Shown in pieces: positions 48,361-60,839 of a stretch of 64,000 bases of DNA (positions within the stretch are counted from its first letter, which is position 1; the number at the start of each line of letters is the position of its first letter). The stretch comes from Diorhabda sublineata (lineage: Eukaryota > Arthropoda > Insecta > Coleoptera > Chrysomelidae). The DNA lies in the NCBI RefSeq assembly GCF_026230105.1, contig NC_079476.1:10988709-11052708 (forward strand), in the 5' to 3' direction. Position numbers and translations under genes: made by a program. Under the pieces are notes generated by a model. The model saw only the letters and a list, made by a program, of their open reading frames with translations. It searched no databases and was not told the DNA's origin.

Positions 48361-49166
48361 TAAAATCACTTCCCTATCCAGAGAAATATTTAACTGAACT
48401 TGTTAATCTTCATCTGTATCAACATTTAATTTATTAACCCGTTTAATGAGTTAACCTCAAATTTATTCGGTTATAAACATTGAAATTATATATAACTTCA
48501 GCCAAATCTTGAATTGTACTACCAATTTCAGTAAGATCATCTTAAAATGTGTAATTATTTGTTGGAAATGTAAAACTACGATTTGCTTTTTCACGGGCTA
48601 ATAAATCAGTGAACAGTCATCACTTTTCCTTAACTGTATCAGGTACAGATACATTTCTGATACTGATCTCATAAGAGAGTTTGTGAGTTTTCAAATGATT
48701 GGCTTGCATCTTATATAGTATTTACGAAGAAACTTTAAAGTTGACACTTAATGATAAATCAAACTGAAAATTTTAAGAGAAGCATACATTTTTAAGAACC
48801 CGGTATATTAAAAATATCAGTTTCAAAAGTAGAACAATTTATCAAAAGAAACGGCAAATATTTCCTAAATCGATGAATTTAAACAAGTTTTTACGACGAA
48901 ATGGAAGAAAAAAATGGAAATATATAAATACCTACTGATACGTCAACAATTTGTCGAAAATAAAATGGAATAACTAAATTAATTTCAAATAAAAAAAATG
49001 ACCTAGAACCTGTAAAAAAATATACCTAACAACAAAGCAAATTTTGTATTTTATACTGCTTTCCGGTATAATGCGAATGAACGATACTACGGGGATGTTT
49101 AGATACTTAAAAATGAATTTAGTCAACAAAAATCTTCAATATTGATCAGACACACCACGCCAATTT
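48361..49166. other. Gag leader or decayed gag start
   Basis: This lies between the gag remnant and the presumed LTR boundary, on the same strand. No clear motif remains. Confidence 0.35.
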
Positions 49167-49640
49167 TGTAACCTTAATTCCCCGGCAAGAGGCTCTTCCG
49201 CAGGAAGTGGTACGACCTCAGTTAAAGTATATAAATATTTGGTACTCAGATGGAAGCAAAGTGTGAATTAAATTAAAAATAAAAATTAAACAATCCGATA
49301 CTATTCTCGGACATGATAATCTAAATTAATATTTATTGCTAAGAACAATAACAATGTTTCAGCAACAAATAAATTTATTGGAAAAATAATAAATTTGCAT
49401 AAACTGCGTATGATAAAGAGCATAACGAGCAAAAGTAGTTGTAAATTAAAAACAAGTCTGACTTATTTATATATTAAAGATAAGGCTGGGCTAGGAAATC
49501 CGGGATGGCTGCAGCTCTCAACTGAATTCCCAGATGCTGGTTGTGGTTGTATCCTTTGTCGTGGAAACTCCAAACCTGGCAGCTGTAGGACTGCGGGAAA
49601 AGAATATAATGGAAACACAAAAGGAAATAACGTAAGAAGG
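49167..49640 (-). repeat. Possible LTR of the gypsy-type element
   Basis: On the minus strand a segment ends AAGGTTACA at about 49167 and is followed two bases on by TGGCGTGGTGTGTC, which has the look of a primer-binding site. A TATA-like ATATATAAATAAG lies at about 49470. The 5' limit is not visible and no second copy exists in the window, so this is inferred from position only. Confidence 0.3.
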
Positions 49641-50599
49641 AACGAGTAGAAAGAACAGATTTGAACGAAAGGAGCTTATGCTCTAACATATAAAAAATCT
49701 GAATTTTTATTTTTTCAAAGTATAACCAAACAGGAATCTGTTCTATTCTATTCGTTCTGTTCCTCAAATAAATAGAAAATACGAATTCCTATGAAAACTA
49801 TCATACAAAATTTACTTGAAACTGAAGGAAATCCGGAGACAACTGAAATTTTTGTGTGCACAGTAAAAAAAACGAAGAAAAACTTATCAGCGAATATATA
49901 GAATAAAATCGCCACAAAATTACTAAAATTTACTGTTACTTGGAGTGTAGGTAGGGAGGTTAGGGAGGGAGTAGAGGAATAATTCGAATCAATTTCGAGG
50001 TTTTATTGAATTTCTCGAATGGAGTGGGAGGTCGATAACAAATTAATTTCTTCAAAAACTCGAAATTTAGAATAAATAAATCCAAAGGAACTACTGTGCC
50101 ACAATACGTGAACAAAGGAATATTCAAAAAATTTGAAGAAAAACGTAACAAGCCGAATGGCAAGATAGAAACTTAATACTGGGATTTTCCATCTTCTAAT
50201 ACCATTATATTCAAACACTAATCGTTTCTTCTGTTCTAATTGTCTATTCGGATCGTATTTAAAATTTTTGATTTCTTATTTCTAGTATCTAATATTATTT
50301 TACGTAACAGCGTAAATATAACACAACCTAGATTCATATATCTCTGATTTCGGTTGGACGTTTTTGGTCCATAAAGAACATTCAAGGTTCAAGACTAAAA
50401 CCACATTTTGTATCTAGAATTATTTCTATTTTTCTTCGAAGTCTTTTTAATTATATTGATGTTTTTTTAAATTGTTGAGACCCGTTCAGTATCATAGTGT
50501 ACAATTGAACAATATCGTTTTACCTATAGTCTACTTCAGAAATGTATAGAGCAATAAAATGGTGAATTCCGTCCAGTTCGGACTTATTATTTTAAATGT
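49641..50599. other. Unassigned AT-rich intergenic DNA
   Basis: Minus frames at 49960-50218 are open in two phases but unrecognised. Confidence 0.5.
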
Positions 50600-50639
50600 A
50601 CACGATTGCATAAAATACCATTACCCGAAATTTACTGTC

Positions 50640-51770
50640 GACCGATCGTTTTTAAATTATTGCGGAGGAGAAAGATAGCAGGCCAAATGGAACCTCCCAA
50701 TAAATGTCCAGGCAGACCAGTAAAAGTCCTTGATGAAGACACCAAAGTGTAATTCGAAGAAAAGTTCACACTTTTTATTTAATAAAAAAAAATACCCACC
50801 CTAGATAAGATTTTAATGGAGCTTGGTCAGGATGTCAGTAATCCGTTGATAACTAAAAAACTTTTATGGACCACTTTGAGAAATATGGATTTTGCCTGGG
50901 AAAAGCATGACTGCAGAGCAATTTTACTGAAAAGCGATGAAATTGTTTGCTGGCGATGAAAATATTTAAGTATAAAGCAGTACAGAACAGAGCAGAAAAA
51001 ATCTTTTATCTTAATGAGACGTGAATTAATGAAGGTTATACAGTACCAAAAATGCGACAAGACAAAAATATAATCAGTGCTTTCATAGAAGGCCTTCAAC
51101 GGGTATTAAGGTGCCTTCGGGTAGAGGGAAAAGACTAATAATCGTCTATATTGGAAGCGAAGAGGAATCTTTAAAAGAAGGTTTGCTAACCTTTCGGTCG
51201 TGTCATATGGAAGGATATGGATTCGGATGTTTTTGAAGAGTATTTTGGTGAAATGATAAAATATCTTCCGGCTGATTCAGTAGTAGTTATGGATAACGCA
51301 AGTTATCATTCTCGACGCATAGAGAAGACTCCAACTTCATCTTTTTTCTTCAACAAGAAATTATTGACTGGTTAACCACCAAAAATATTGTATTTGAAGA
51401 TAATTTTATAAAAAAGAACTATTAGCTATAGCAAATTTACACAAACATCGTTTTATGAAATACGCCGTGGAAGATATAGCAGAAAAAACCTAGTGTAACT
51501 GTGCTGCGCACACCGCCATATCATTGCGAGCTAAATCCTACAGAACTTATATGGGCGCAAGTGAAAGGATTTGTAGTAAGACACAACACGACATTCAAAA
51601 TGAAAGACGTTTCACGTCAGCAACATACTGTGGATAATCGACGTCCTATTTTCAATTTATGCACAGGAAATAAGAGATCAATAGAGATCTACTACCACGT
51701 AAATTAGAGCGTTTACATTCTGAAAAAACAGGTTGAAAAAGGTAGCTGTGCAGATGTCGAGTGACAGTGG
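50640..51770 (+). pseudogene. IS630/Tc1-type DDE transposase remnant
   Basis: Blocks in order: KILMELGQDVSNPLITKKLL and TLRNMDFAWEKHDC (50800-50910), an HTH tail; IFYLNET followed by a stop then INEGYTVPKM (51001-51055), the first catalytic block with Asp changed to Asn; KRLIIVYIGSEEE (51125-51165); VFEEYFGEMIKYLPADS (51215-51270); VVVMDNASYHSRRIEK (51280-51330), the second Asp retained; LRTPPYHCELNPTELIWAQV (51502-51560), the final Glu retained; then FKMKDV. The spacing suits a Tc1/IS630-like family abundant in aphids and beetles. Several frame shifts and the lost first Asp make it inactive. Confidence 0.75.
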
Positions 51771-53488
51771 TCAACAAGAGTTTTATCGTTTACCCCTATA
51801 GTTACTTCCAACGTCATTTCTTGTTCGTTTCATCGATGCGATTCCATTGTGATATATCACTATTCTAGGTTGACTAAACTACAACCAGTACCATCAACAA
51901 AATATTCCACTAAATATATCTTATTGTTAGATAATGGTTCTCTATGATTTTATTCCACTTTTCCATCAAAATGACTGGAGTGACTAGATCTCCTTTTTTT
52001 ATTTAACGTAGTTCCGCTACTGGATCAAATAATTTTTTCATTTCTAATAAACAATTTCATGCATTTCGGCTTGATAATTATATAATTATAGGTTAGAGAG
52101 ATGAGAACATTCTCATGCGCTGTTCATTTTAGACTATGGAATGCTTACGATAAATTAGCTTTAGTGAATAGTGGGAAGCACAGTAGATAGATTGATTTTC
52201 AATTGTCTATACGATAGAATGATTGTTTTGTGGTCAGATCTTGTGATTTGAATTTAAATGATCATACTATACAATTGTACAGTCAAATTCACGAGAGAAT
52301 TTGGAAATAAATTTAAGTCATTAGCATAGAAATTGGTTTTTCATCACGTTGCCATATATCTGTGTTTCTCATATGATTTCATCCGTTTTCCTGATGACTG
52401 TTCGTAGATATTTTATTTCTGCTACTAATAACCCATTTCTTTTCCACTCGGCTTTTTGCTCCGTATATTATTATGAAACTGATTTTGTCCCATAGTTTCT
52501 GATATAGCCGTTGCTTCTGCTTATTTAACACCTGATATCTCTTTGTAAGTGATGATAGTGAGATAGATCCATAACCAGGTATAAAAAGAAGTTACTAGAA
52601 CTAACTTTGTCGTCCTTTCTTGGCATTAGGATGTCATTAGCATTAAAAATGTGATTGTGTAATTATTATAAATAATTCTAATAAATAAGTGGTTTGTTTT
52701 TCTTAAAATCAATCATAATGCTTATCATGCTCTAGAGAAATAATTGTAAGAAATCAATTTATTTTTATGCTACTCCAAATCAGTCCTTTTGGTATTTACA
52801 CGATTTTAACATCACACTCTACTCTTCTTTGTGGTACTCACACCTGTTACGAATTTGTGTTCAAAAGTTTCTTGGTGGCACGTATTGAATTCATCTTCAT
52901 AGTACGTAGTGAGTTTTGGCCTCATATATAGGTGTATACAAAAAACTAGTACCACGCTATGTCTAGTGCAAGTAAAATAGTACAAGAGGGGTATATATTT
53001 GTACAGTGCAATAAATTCAATTGTTGTCATTGGTAATTGTACTGGTTGTTTTTTATTATTTAAAAAGAAACTTACTCTATAAATATATCTTGTACCTACT
53101 TTCGTAGTAATTTCAATAGTTAATGTTTTTCATTCTTAATCGCTTATAAAAGCCTCAGTAATATTTTTGTTATAATATTTTAAAAATTCTAGCCTTCTTT
53201 GGTTCCTAAGAATCTGAGTTTCTTTTTAAAAAACAAAGTGGTAATTGACTTACCAACTTTTTTTAATACTCCAAATTGCTTGGTAACATCGAGTAATATG
53301 TCTCTCTCGAAGACTCTTTTTAGAAATAGGCTGTACATTTTTGTGTGTAACATTACCAACATTGTCTATGCTACTCTAGATTACATAATTTGCTTCAGTT
53401 TTTCGATTTCCATGACTTATTCCAGCTACATAATTAACATCGTTCTCAGTTTCTATCTCTCATTTATAATGATATATTGATATCTAGT
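51771..53488. other. Unassigned AT-rich intergenic DNA
   Basis: A 72-codon minus frame at 52812-53030 with KLTTYYEDEFNTCHQETF is unrecognised; it could be an exon but has no splice support that I can defend. A hydrophobic plus frame at 53199-53480 is likewise unassigned. Confidence 0.4.
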
Positions 53489-54655
53489 TAGCCTATACCA
53501 GTTCCGTGCTTAAACAAAATATTACGTTACCGTAGCAACGAACAACAACTTATTAGACGTTTCAGTGTAAAGTTTGACGTCAAAAAAGTAAACCAGAGTT
53601 ACGTAATAAATTATAAGAAAAAAGATGTCAACCGAAATTGTGAAAATCGAAAAATTGAAGTATCGAGCCATCATCAAGTACTGTGTTTAAAATGGTTAAG
53701 AGGTAAGCAGATTTACGAATATATCTTGGTGATCAATGTCCTTCGTATGCGACCGTGAAAAATAGGACTGCTAGCTTCAAAAGAGGTAAATTTTCCATTG
53801 AAGATGATGACTGATCGGGAAGGCCAGTTTCTGTGTCAGTCCCCGAAAATATCGATACAGTTCCTGACATGTTTTTATCAGACCGTTGAATTGGGCTGAA
53901 ACGGATATCTAAAGCACTGAATATTTCATACAAACGCGTTCATCATATAGTTCACGTCAATTTGGACATGAGAAAAATTGCTGCAAAATGAATACCCAAA
54001 TGTTTGAATGTTGTCCAAATTTGAGAACGATGTAGACTTCTTAATTGTTACGATGAATGAGACTTGGGTACATTTCTACGATCCAGAAAAAAAGCAACAA
54101 TTGATGGAATAGCGACACTCTGGTTCTCCAAGACCTAAGAAGTTTCGTGTCCAAAAATCTCCGGAAAAGTTCTTGCTTCAGTTTTTTGGGATTGCCATGG
54201 AGTAATCATTATTAATTTTTTGGATAAGGGTAGAACAATATCGGGAGATTACTATTTGACATTACTGACCACTCTGCGGGAAAAAATTGAAGAGAAAAGA
54301 CGCGGAAAGCTATCCAAAATTGTTTTGTTTTTCCAGGACAACGCTCCTGCACACAAATCTCATGTTGGCATGCAAAAAATTCGTGATTTAGGGTTTGAAT
54401 TACTAGAACACCTTCCTCATTCGCCAGATTTGGCTCCGTCCGACTATCATCTCTTTCCTCAACTGAAAAAAAGATTAAAAGGTCGTAAATTTTCTTACAA
54501 CGAGGAGGTCATGAAAGATGTGGATGGCTGGTTTGCAGAGTAAGAAGAAATAATTTTTTTTGAAAGGTCTAGAGACGTTACAGGTTCGATGTAATAAATG
54601 TATCCAATTAAGAGAAGAATATCTTGAGTAATAAAATATTTCGACATTGAAATTT
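53489..54655 (+). mobile_element. Near full-length mariner element (copy 2)
   Basis: The left end TAGCCTATACCA matches the end of copy 1 (TAGCCTAGACCA). Homology with copy 1 continues through the 5' untranslated part and all retained coding sequence to about 54655, then stops. The right terminal repeat expected there is replaced by unrelated sequence, so the element is truncated at its 3' end. It is about 1.17 kb long. Confidence 0.85.
53625..54631 (+). pseudogene. mariner transposase (DD34D), first catalytic Asp changed to Asn
   Basis: Starts MSTEIVKIEKLKYRAIIK. HTH blocks GKQIYEYI and DQCPSYATVKN follow after a one-base shift; then SVPENIDTVPD, LNISYKRVHHIVHVNLDMRK, and a deletion of roughly 45 bases before FENDVDFL. 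The first catalytic block is VTMNETWVHFYDP (54050-54080): Asn replaces the Asp seen in copy 1. A 107-codon open stretch (54220-54543) carries FFQDNAPAHKSHVG and SPDLAPSDYHLF with the 34-residue spacing. A TAA at 54541 replaces a Gln codon kept in copy 1. The C-terminus LQVRCNKCIQLREEYLE is in another frame. At least four stops and three shifts are present. Confidence 0.93.
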
Positions 54656-54800
54656 TTTATGAAAAATGTAGAGGTTAAATGAAACAAACCTTAAAGTTGC
54701 TTCTTAACTCCATTTATTAAATTAGCCAAGGATCTGTTATAAGACTGGACTTTCCGATTTATTAATTAAGTGCCTAGTATAAGAAAATTGAAAGAAAGTA

Positions 54801-55582
<782 letters not shown>

Positions 55583-56800
55583 CTAGGCGAGGAGCCAATC
55601 CTGAAAGCTCCGTGATTACGGATATTAAAATTTTTAATAAAAAATAGAAATATTTTAAATAAATCATATATAGTTAAATTTTCCTATTTTTTACCGTCCT
55701 CACAAATTTTTATCAGTCTGATATATAATTTTGTGCGAAAAAAAAAATCCGGCCAACCAATGATTTTTATGCGGAAAGTCACGCATACGTATTTGAATGG
55801 TGTGATCGGGGCTAAAATTTATTCATTATCTTAGAAACTTTTTTTTATTTTACTTGTTTCAATGTTACTTGATGCCATTTGTTTTGGAGTTTTTTTTGTA
55901 CCTCTGGTCTCTTCCTTACGTTTTCAGCTATACGAAAAAGGTAGGAAATACTGGAAAAACTTTTATTTGAGTTTTTGAGTACTTCAGAATAAATGAAGGT
56001 TGGTACAAAGGTTATGTTTAATTCAAGTTTATTTCTCCCTTATTCTGATTTTTCGCTTTCTTCCTTATTCTTCTTTCTTTTCTCGACTTTTAACGGTGCC
56101 GATGGGCAAATGTACCACAATAGTCGACTTTACTGGATTCATTTAATTGCCAGACATGACGTAGAACAACCTTACGGTGTTGTTTGTAACGTACATGAGG
56201 CAGGTAAATTTTGAATTTGTAGGGAATAGAAAAAGATGAAATCATGCAAGGTTTCAACTTGAACCAAAAATATCTCTCACTCACTCTTTGCAGAAATATA
56301 GAAACCGTTAGAAAGCGAAAAGTCTAAAAAAAAAGAAATTTTGATGATACTTTATGATCAACTCAAACTTGTCTTTCCTTTTTTCCAAATTAATTTGTGT
56401 AATATATAGCGAAAAAGGTAAGTAGGAAGCCAGAAAAATTCCAAAAGAAATGTCATCAACTATGTTAAATCTATGATATCCTCACCCACATAAATAAATC
56501 TGGTACGCGCGGTACTTTCGGAGTTTATAAGCACGCATACCAAGATAAAATTGATTGTAACATTGAAAAACGTGAAATGAAAAAAAAGGTTTCCGTGATA
56601 ATGGATAAATTTTACCCCCTATCACAACATTGATGAATATGATATTTCGCACAAAATTATATTCGAAAGTATAGAAATTTAATATATAATTTATTCAAAA
56701 TATTTCCGGCCAATCAAATCCACGCGTAAACTATTTTTCATTAAAAATTTTAGTATCCGTAATCACGTAGCTTTCAGGATTGGTAGCTCTTGGACTAAGC
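55583..56800. mobile_element. Long-terminal-inverted-repeat element, 1.2 kb
   Basis: The left arm (55583-55870) and the reversed right arm (56800-56557) align over about 250-290 bases. Both contain CCAATCCTGAAAGCT, GTGATTACGGATA, TAAAATTTTTAAT, ATAATTTTGTGCGAAA and, at the inner end, TTCAATGTTAC. Arm divergence is perhaps 20-25%, with indels. The centre (55990-56400) has a short plus frame containing MYHNSRLYWIHLIARHDVEQ and is GC-richer than its surroundings, but I do not recognise the protein. No target duplication is evident. It could be a foldback-type or Mutator-like element. Confidence 0.75.
55993..56214 (+). CDS. Unrecognised 73-codon frame inside the long-TIR element
   Basis: After a hydrophobic, Phe/Ser-rich start (residues 10-33, perhaps only T-rich DNA), the frame continues GADGQMYHNSRLYWIHL and HDVEQPYGVVCNVHEAGKF to a stop. 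The latter half is compositionally normal protein. It may be a fragment of the element's own gene or captured sequence. No known domain was identified. Confidence 0.2.
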   Translation: MKVGTKVMFNSSLFLPYSDFSLSSLFFFLFSTFNGADGQMYHNSRLYWIHLIARHDVEQPYGVVCNVHEAGKF

Positions 56801-57589
56801 AATTTATAAAATTTTGAAAAACTTATTTTTTATAATGTTAAAATGGATGCCAGTAGCAAAAGTCAAATATATTATATGAACGAAACTTACGTGATTTAAT
56901 GTCACAACATATCCAATATTAGGCAAAATAAAAACGTAAAAGTATGAAGTTGTTCTTTGTGCTTGAACGTCTAAGAACTGTCTAAGAAAGATGGGAAGCG
57001 CAAAAACGGTTGATGATGACGACGATTGGAAAAAAAGAGAAGTCTATACTATAAAATAGACAACATCATTTTGATGAGATGAATTTAATTAGAAACATTC
57101 AGATCCTATCATTGAACTTTCAAAACATATACAAGCTATACGGACGTTATAAATGCACAGGAATAGGAGAGGTTAGGTCCGTTACAATAAATTTCACATG
57201 ATCATTATATTACAAAAAATGTAAGTAGCTATGTGACATACACGCTAAACGAATTCCAAAAGGCAGAAAACGTTAGAAATATGCTATCATGAAGAACTTA
57301 GTATTCTTCTAAAATAGTATATCAAATTCCTACCCAGGAAAGCCTTGTGGGAATTTACGAAAATTCAATAACATCAAGAAGAATGACTAAAAAGCAAAGG
57401 TCTGTACAGAAAATATTTCACTTAGTTTCCTTTCGTAGTACAGGATTAATGAAATTAATTATGCTTGAAGATCAGCAAACAGTTACTGAAAGCTGATACA
57501 CTACATAATGTTTACCTGCAGCTCTCGAGTCAGATTCGCAGATTCATGTTGTAACAGGTTAATACATCGTTACACACTACAAACCATTA
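56801..57589. other. Unassigned AT-rich intergenic DNA
   Basis: Nothing recognised. Confidence 0.5.
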
Positions 57590-57775
57590 TTGGCTGAGTT
57601 GGTCATGCTCAATTTCGGGCTCTTCTTTATGCTAAAGAAACATTTTCGTGCTCGACGTTTTACGACGGAGTATCAACAAATTTTTGAGAGCATTCCAATA
57701 GATGACTGGTTTCGAACTTTTAAGTTACTGAAAAAGTGCTTAGATGTAGGTGGTCATTGCATTGAACATGAATAA
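57590..57775 (+). pseudogene. Probable mariner transposase C-terminal fragment
   Basis: The frame reads LFFMLKKHFRARRFTTEYQQ, then ESIPIDDWFRTF and KKCLDVGGHCIEHE before a stop. The order 'LF-KLKK-LRG-RF ... W...F... CI...G.YFE' is the C-terminal tail of mariner transposases, downstream of the last catalytic residue. The catalytic motifs upstream are not readable. Weaker than the other mariner calls. Confidence 0.4.
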
Positions 57776-58229
57776 AATGATTTTCATGAAATTGTATCTC
57801 AGAATATGTAGGGTCACCTTTGTATTTACTCAGAGAGTGGAAGCGATCAAGAGTACAAATTTCTAAGCACTATATTTATTTATAATATTATTGTATGTTT
57901 ATTTCAATTTGTCAGAAATTTTTACAAACTGTTTTTATATTATCCTTACACATAATTCATTTCTAATCATCAGGAATTTTGTTTTTCTGGCGCAGATTTT
58001 AACAATGGTGTAATTAATTTGTAATTAAGAATATCATAATTGTCTGTACTAGTTTAAACTCCCGATCACCCACAAAAACTAGTTCATTAATTTCTGCGTT
58101 GGTATAAATTGATATCACAAACTAGTTTTACGAATAAAAAAAAACAAGTTGAATTACCGCTAGCGTCATCTTTGAACTTTCGTCCTAATATGCAAACATA
58201 AATTATTGATTAATTACTTAGTAAACTCA
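57776..58229. other. Unassigned AT-rich intergenic DNA
   Basis: Nothing recognised. Confidence 0.5.
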
Positions 58230-58424
58230 AATCATGTTGTTAATAATATCGAGGTATCTTTATTTATATTTGCAAAATAATTGTCTGAACAGGGCCGGGT
58301 TTTCCAGGAGAGAATTATATTAATCTGAGTTTCCAATAAGTTCCATACCCTCCTGATCATCATTTTAATTCTGTCATACTCTCCTCGGGATCGGTATGGT
58401 GTGTCGAAATATTTAGATGCAGTA

Positions 58425-58600
58425 TCACGTACTGTATTGATTTCATGTTTGTCGGTCTGAAATTTGAAGCTGCAGCGGCAGCAGCATTGACCATGCTTTG
58501 TTGCGGGATGCTCTGCGGGTTAGACGGTTGGTTCTGTTTTAGTCCCACGAACGTGAGTTTATCATTTAATACAGAACCTAGTAAATTCCTAAGAAACTTG
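58425..58600 (-). CDS. Candidate host exon, Gln/Ala-rich
   Basis: The minus-strand frame reads LLGSVLNDKLTFVGLKQNQP, then SNPQSIPQQSMVNAAAAAAS and NFRPTNMKSI. Its GC content and non-repetitive protein composition contrast with the flanks. A T-rich tract ending CTTAG (about 58593) could be an acceptor, and GTACGT at about 58427 could be a donor. A Gln/Pro-rich linker with an Ala run is typical of nuclear regulatory proteins, but I cannot name one. A second, overlapping frame stays open from about 58530 to 58230 (with KYFDTPYRSRGEYDRIKMMI), so either or neither may be real. Confidence 0.3.
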
Positions 58601-58650
58601 AAATAATAATGTTATATTTTTCTACTTTAATATAACGCTAATATAAATAA

Positions 58651-58720
<70 letters not shown>
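58651..58720. repeat. (TA)n microsatellite
   Basis: Uninterrupted alternating TA. Confidence 0.95.
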
Positions 58721-58724
<4 letters not shown>

Positions 58725-60800
58725 TGGAAAAATAAGGAAACAAAACAAATAAATAAATAAATAGACATTCTTTGAAGTTATTCAAAAGCAATGTAAATAA
58801 ACCGATTGCTATAAAAACAAAGATCAAACGAATTTCGGCTCCAGAGCGGAGATGACTTCATCAAGTTATAGAAAACTTAAATATCTAGGTTGAGAAATAA
58901 AATTATCGTTTCGAAAGCGGAAGTATTTTGGAGAACTTCCGTTTCAAAATATTACAATTGACATTTCCTAGGAGTCATGATTAGATAAGAAATTAATTTG
59001 TGAATACAATTCACAAAATAAATTGATGAATTTGATCATTTCCTTCTTACCTATATTTCCAGGTGTAACGAGCTTTGTAGTCTATTCACATATACCATCG
59101 ATGCCATATAACCTTACAGGTAAAAGTCTGGAGATGATAGATTCGCCGATCTCATCTCCTCATACACCTTGAAAGGAGTTATATAAAAAGTACCGTATGC
59201 CAACTGAAAAGTACTAAATAGTTGCATGACGCTCTATTCTTAAAAATTATTTAAAATAGTGGTGATTGATTCTGTAATTAATAATCCCTACTCTTATACG
59301 AGGACGTTACGTGTGTCCCTCGATATGAATATATCGATAAAAAACATTCGATCAATAAAATTTTAGTTACATAGATCTCGGAACCAGCTGCAGTCGGCGA
59401 GTAGGAACATTCTCTTCAACTCCAGTATCTACACAGATTCATTTTGTACCACTTTTCAATGTTTTTTCAGAGCACATTTCGTGCAATGATTTATTTCGTT
59501 TTTTGTTTTCTTTATTGAGTAATGATTACTCTATAAATTAATTGTAATTTTGTTCAAATTGAATGAAATTTTTTGTTTCCCAGCCAATACAAAATAAATC
59601 AATTAAAACTATAATATCGCTAAATAGAAAATAATTATATTTTTCATATGGGGTGTGTAATCCATTTATATCTAAAAAATGAACATTTATTTCAATAACC
59701 AAGCTAAATATTCATTCTCTGAAGACGATAACTTGCTTATCGAAACGCTGGTCAGACAGTGTGATTGTGAGGTGAGCATGTGTAGTGGTAGTGTAAACAG
59801 TATTTTCAGTATGAATATTACCAAAGCTTTCAGAAATTCCTGCATAGTATCCTCAATGTCATTATGTAGAAACTTTATAGCACGCAGAAAAATAACTATA
59901 GCCAGCAGGTAGTTTTGCTTATGATTTATTTCTGAGGCAAAAATATTGAGTTTTGAAGGCTAAGTGTGGAGAAATATTAAGGAAACGATATTCATTGTCA
60001 TGAGATATTAGATATTTAATATATATATATATATATATCCTTAAAAAAAATATACAAAAAAGTGGTTGATTGTTAAAAGAGGACACGTCATCATATACCC
60101 AGATTAATTAATATTAACAACAAAATATAACGAACAAAGAGTAAATAAATTATTTGAGTTTGATAAGAATACCAAATCGTCTTTTGTTCGTTATCACAGC
60201 GTGGTTTGGTGATTTATAACTTCTTAAATAAATAAGTCAGAGTAGGCGGTATTATTTTTGTATTTCTTGTTAGCTACCCATTAAGTATGATTCCTTCTCA
60301 CTTGAGAATATGATATTCCAATCAAATATATAATTGATTCTTCCAAATAATTGAAAGCTGAGTATTAACAGTCCAATATCATAATTTTAAATAAGAATTA
60401 CTAAGTTATTTATTCTGTTGATTGGTTGAATAATATTTCTTGAGAAGACAATTAAAAACAATATCTTCATAATAAAAATTTGTTGTCCCAATATAGAGAA
60501 AACACATTTTATCGCAGTATTGTTTCAAGAATTTTTCCATCAACTGATTCAAATGGAACTAGCTTCTTCATTATGTTTTACTATGGATATTAATTTGAGA
60601 AATCAGCTAAATATATGTTTAAATATTACACACCAAGCACGAAAAACAAATAACGATGGGCAGAGGCATCGAAAATAATATATTACTATATTATTTTCAA
60701 AGCTATGCTAATAGAAAGGAAGTTTATAATAGTAAAACAGATGGATCATATATTATAATTAGAAACAGGAAACAAATTATGCTATTAAATGTAAGAAACA
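58721..60800. other. Unassigned AT-rich intergenic DNA
   Basis: A 77-codon plus frame at 59679-59912 (with FSEDDNLLIETLVRQCDCEV) is unrecognised. A short TA tract lies at 60018-60039. Confidence 0.45.
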
Positions 60801-60839
60801 TGACTGATGCTGACTTGGATTCATAAAAAATAGAATGCA

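Noticed and set aside
52812..53030. 72-codon minus frame with EDEFNTCHQETF
   Set aside because: It looked exon-like, but I found no defensible splice sites, neighbours or homology.
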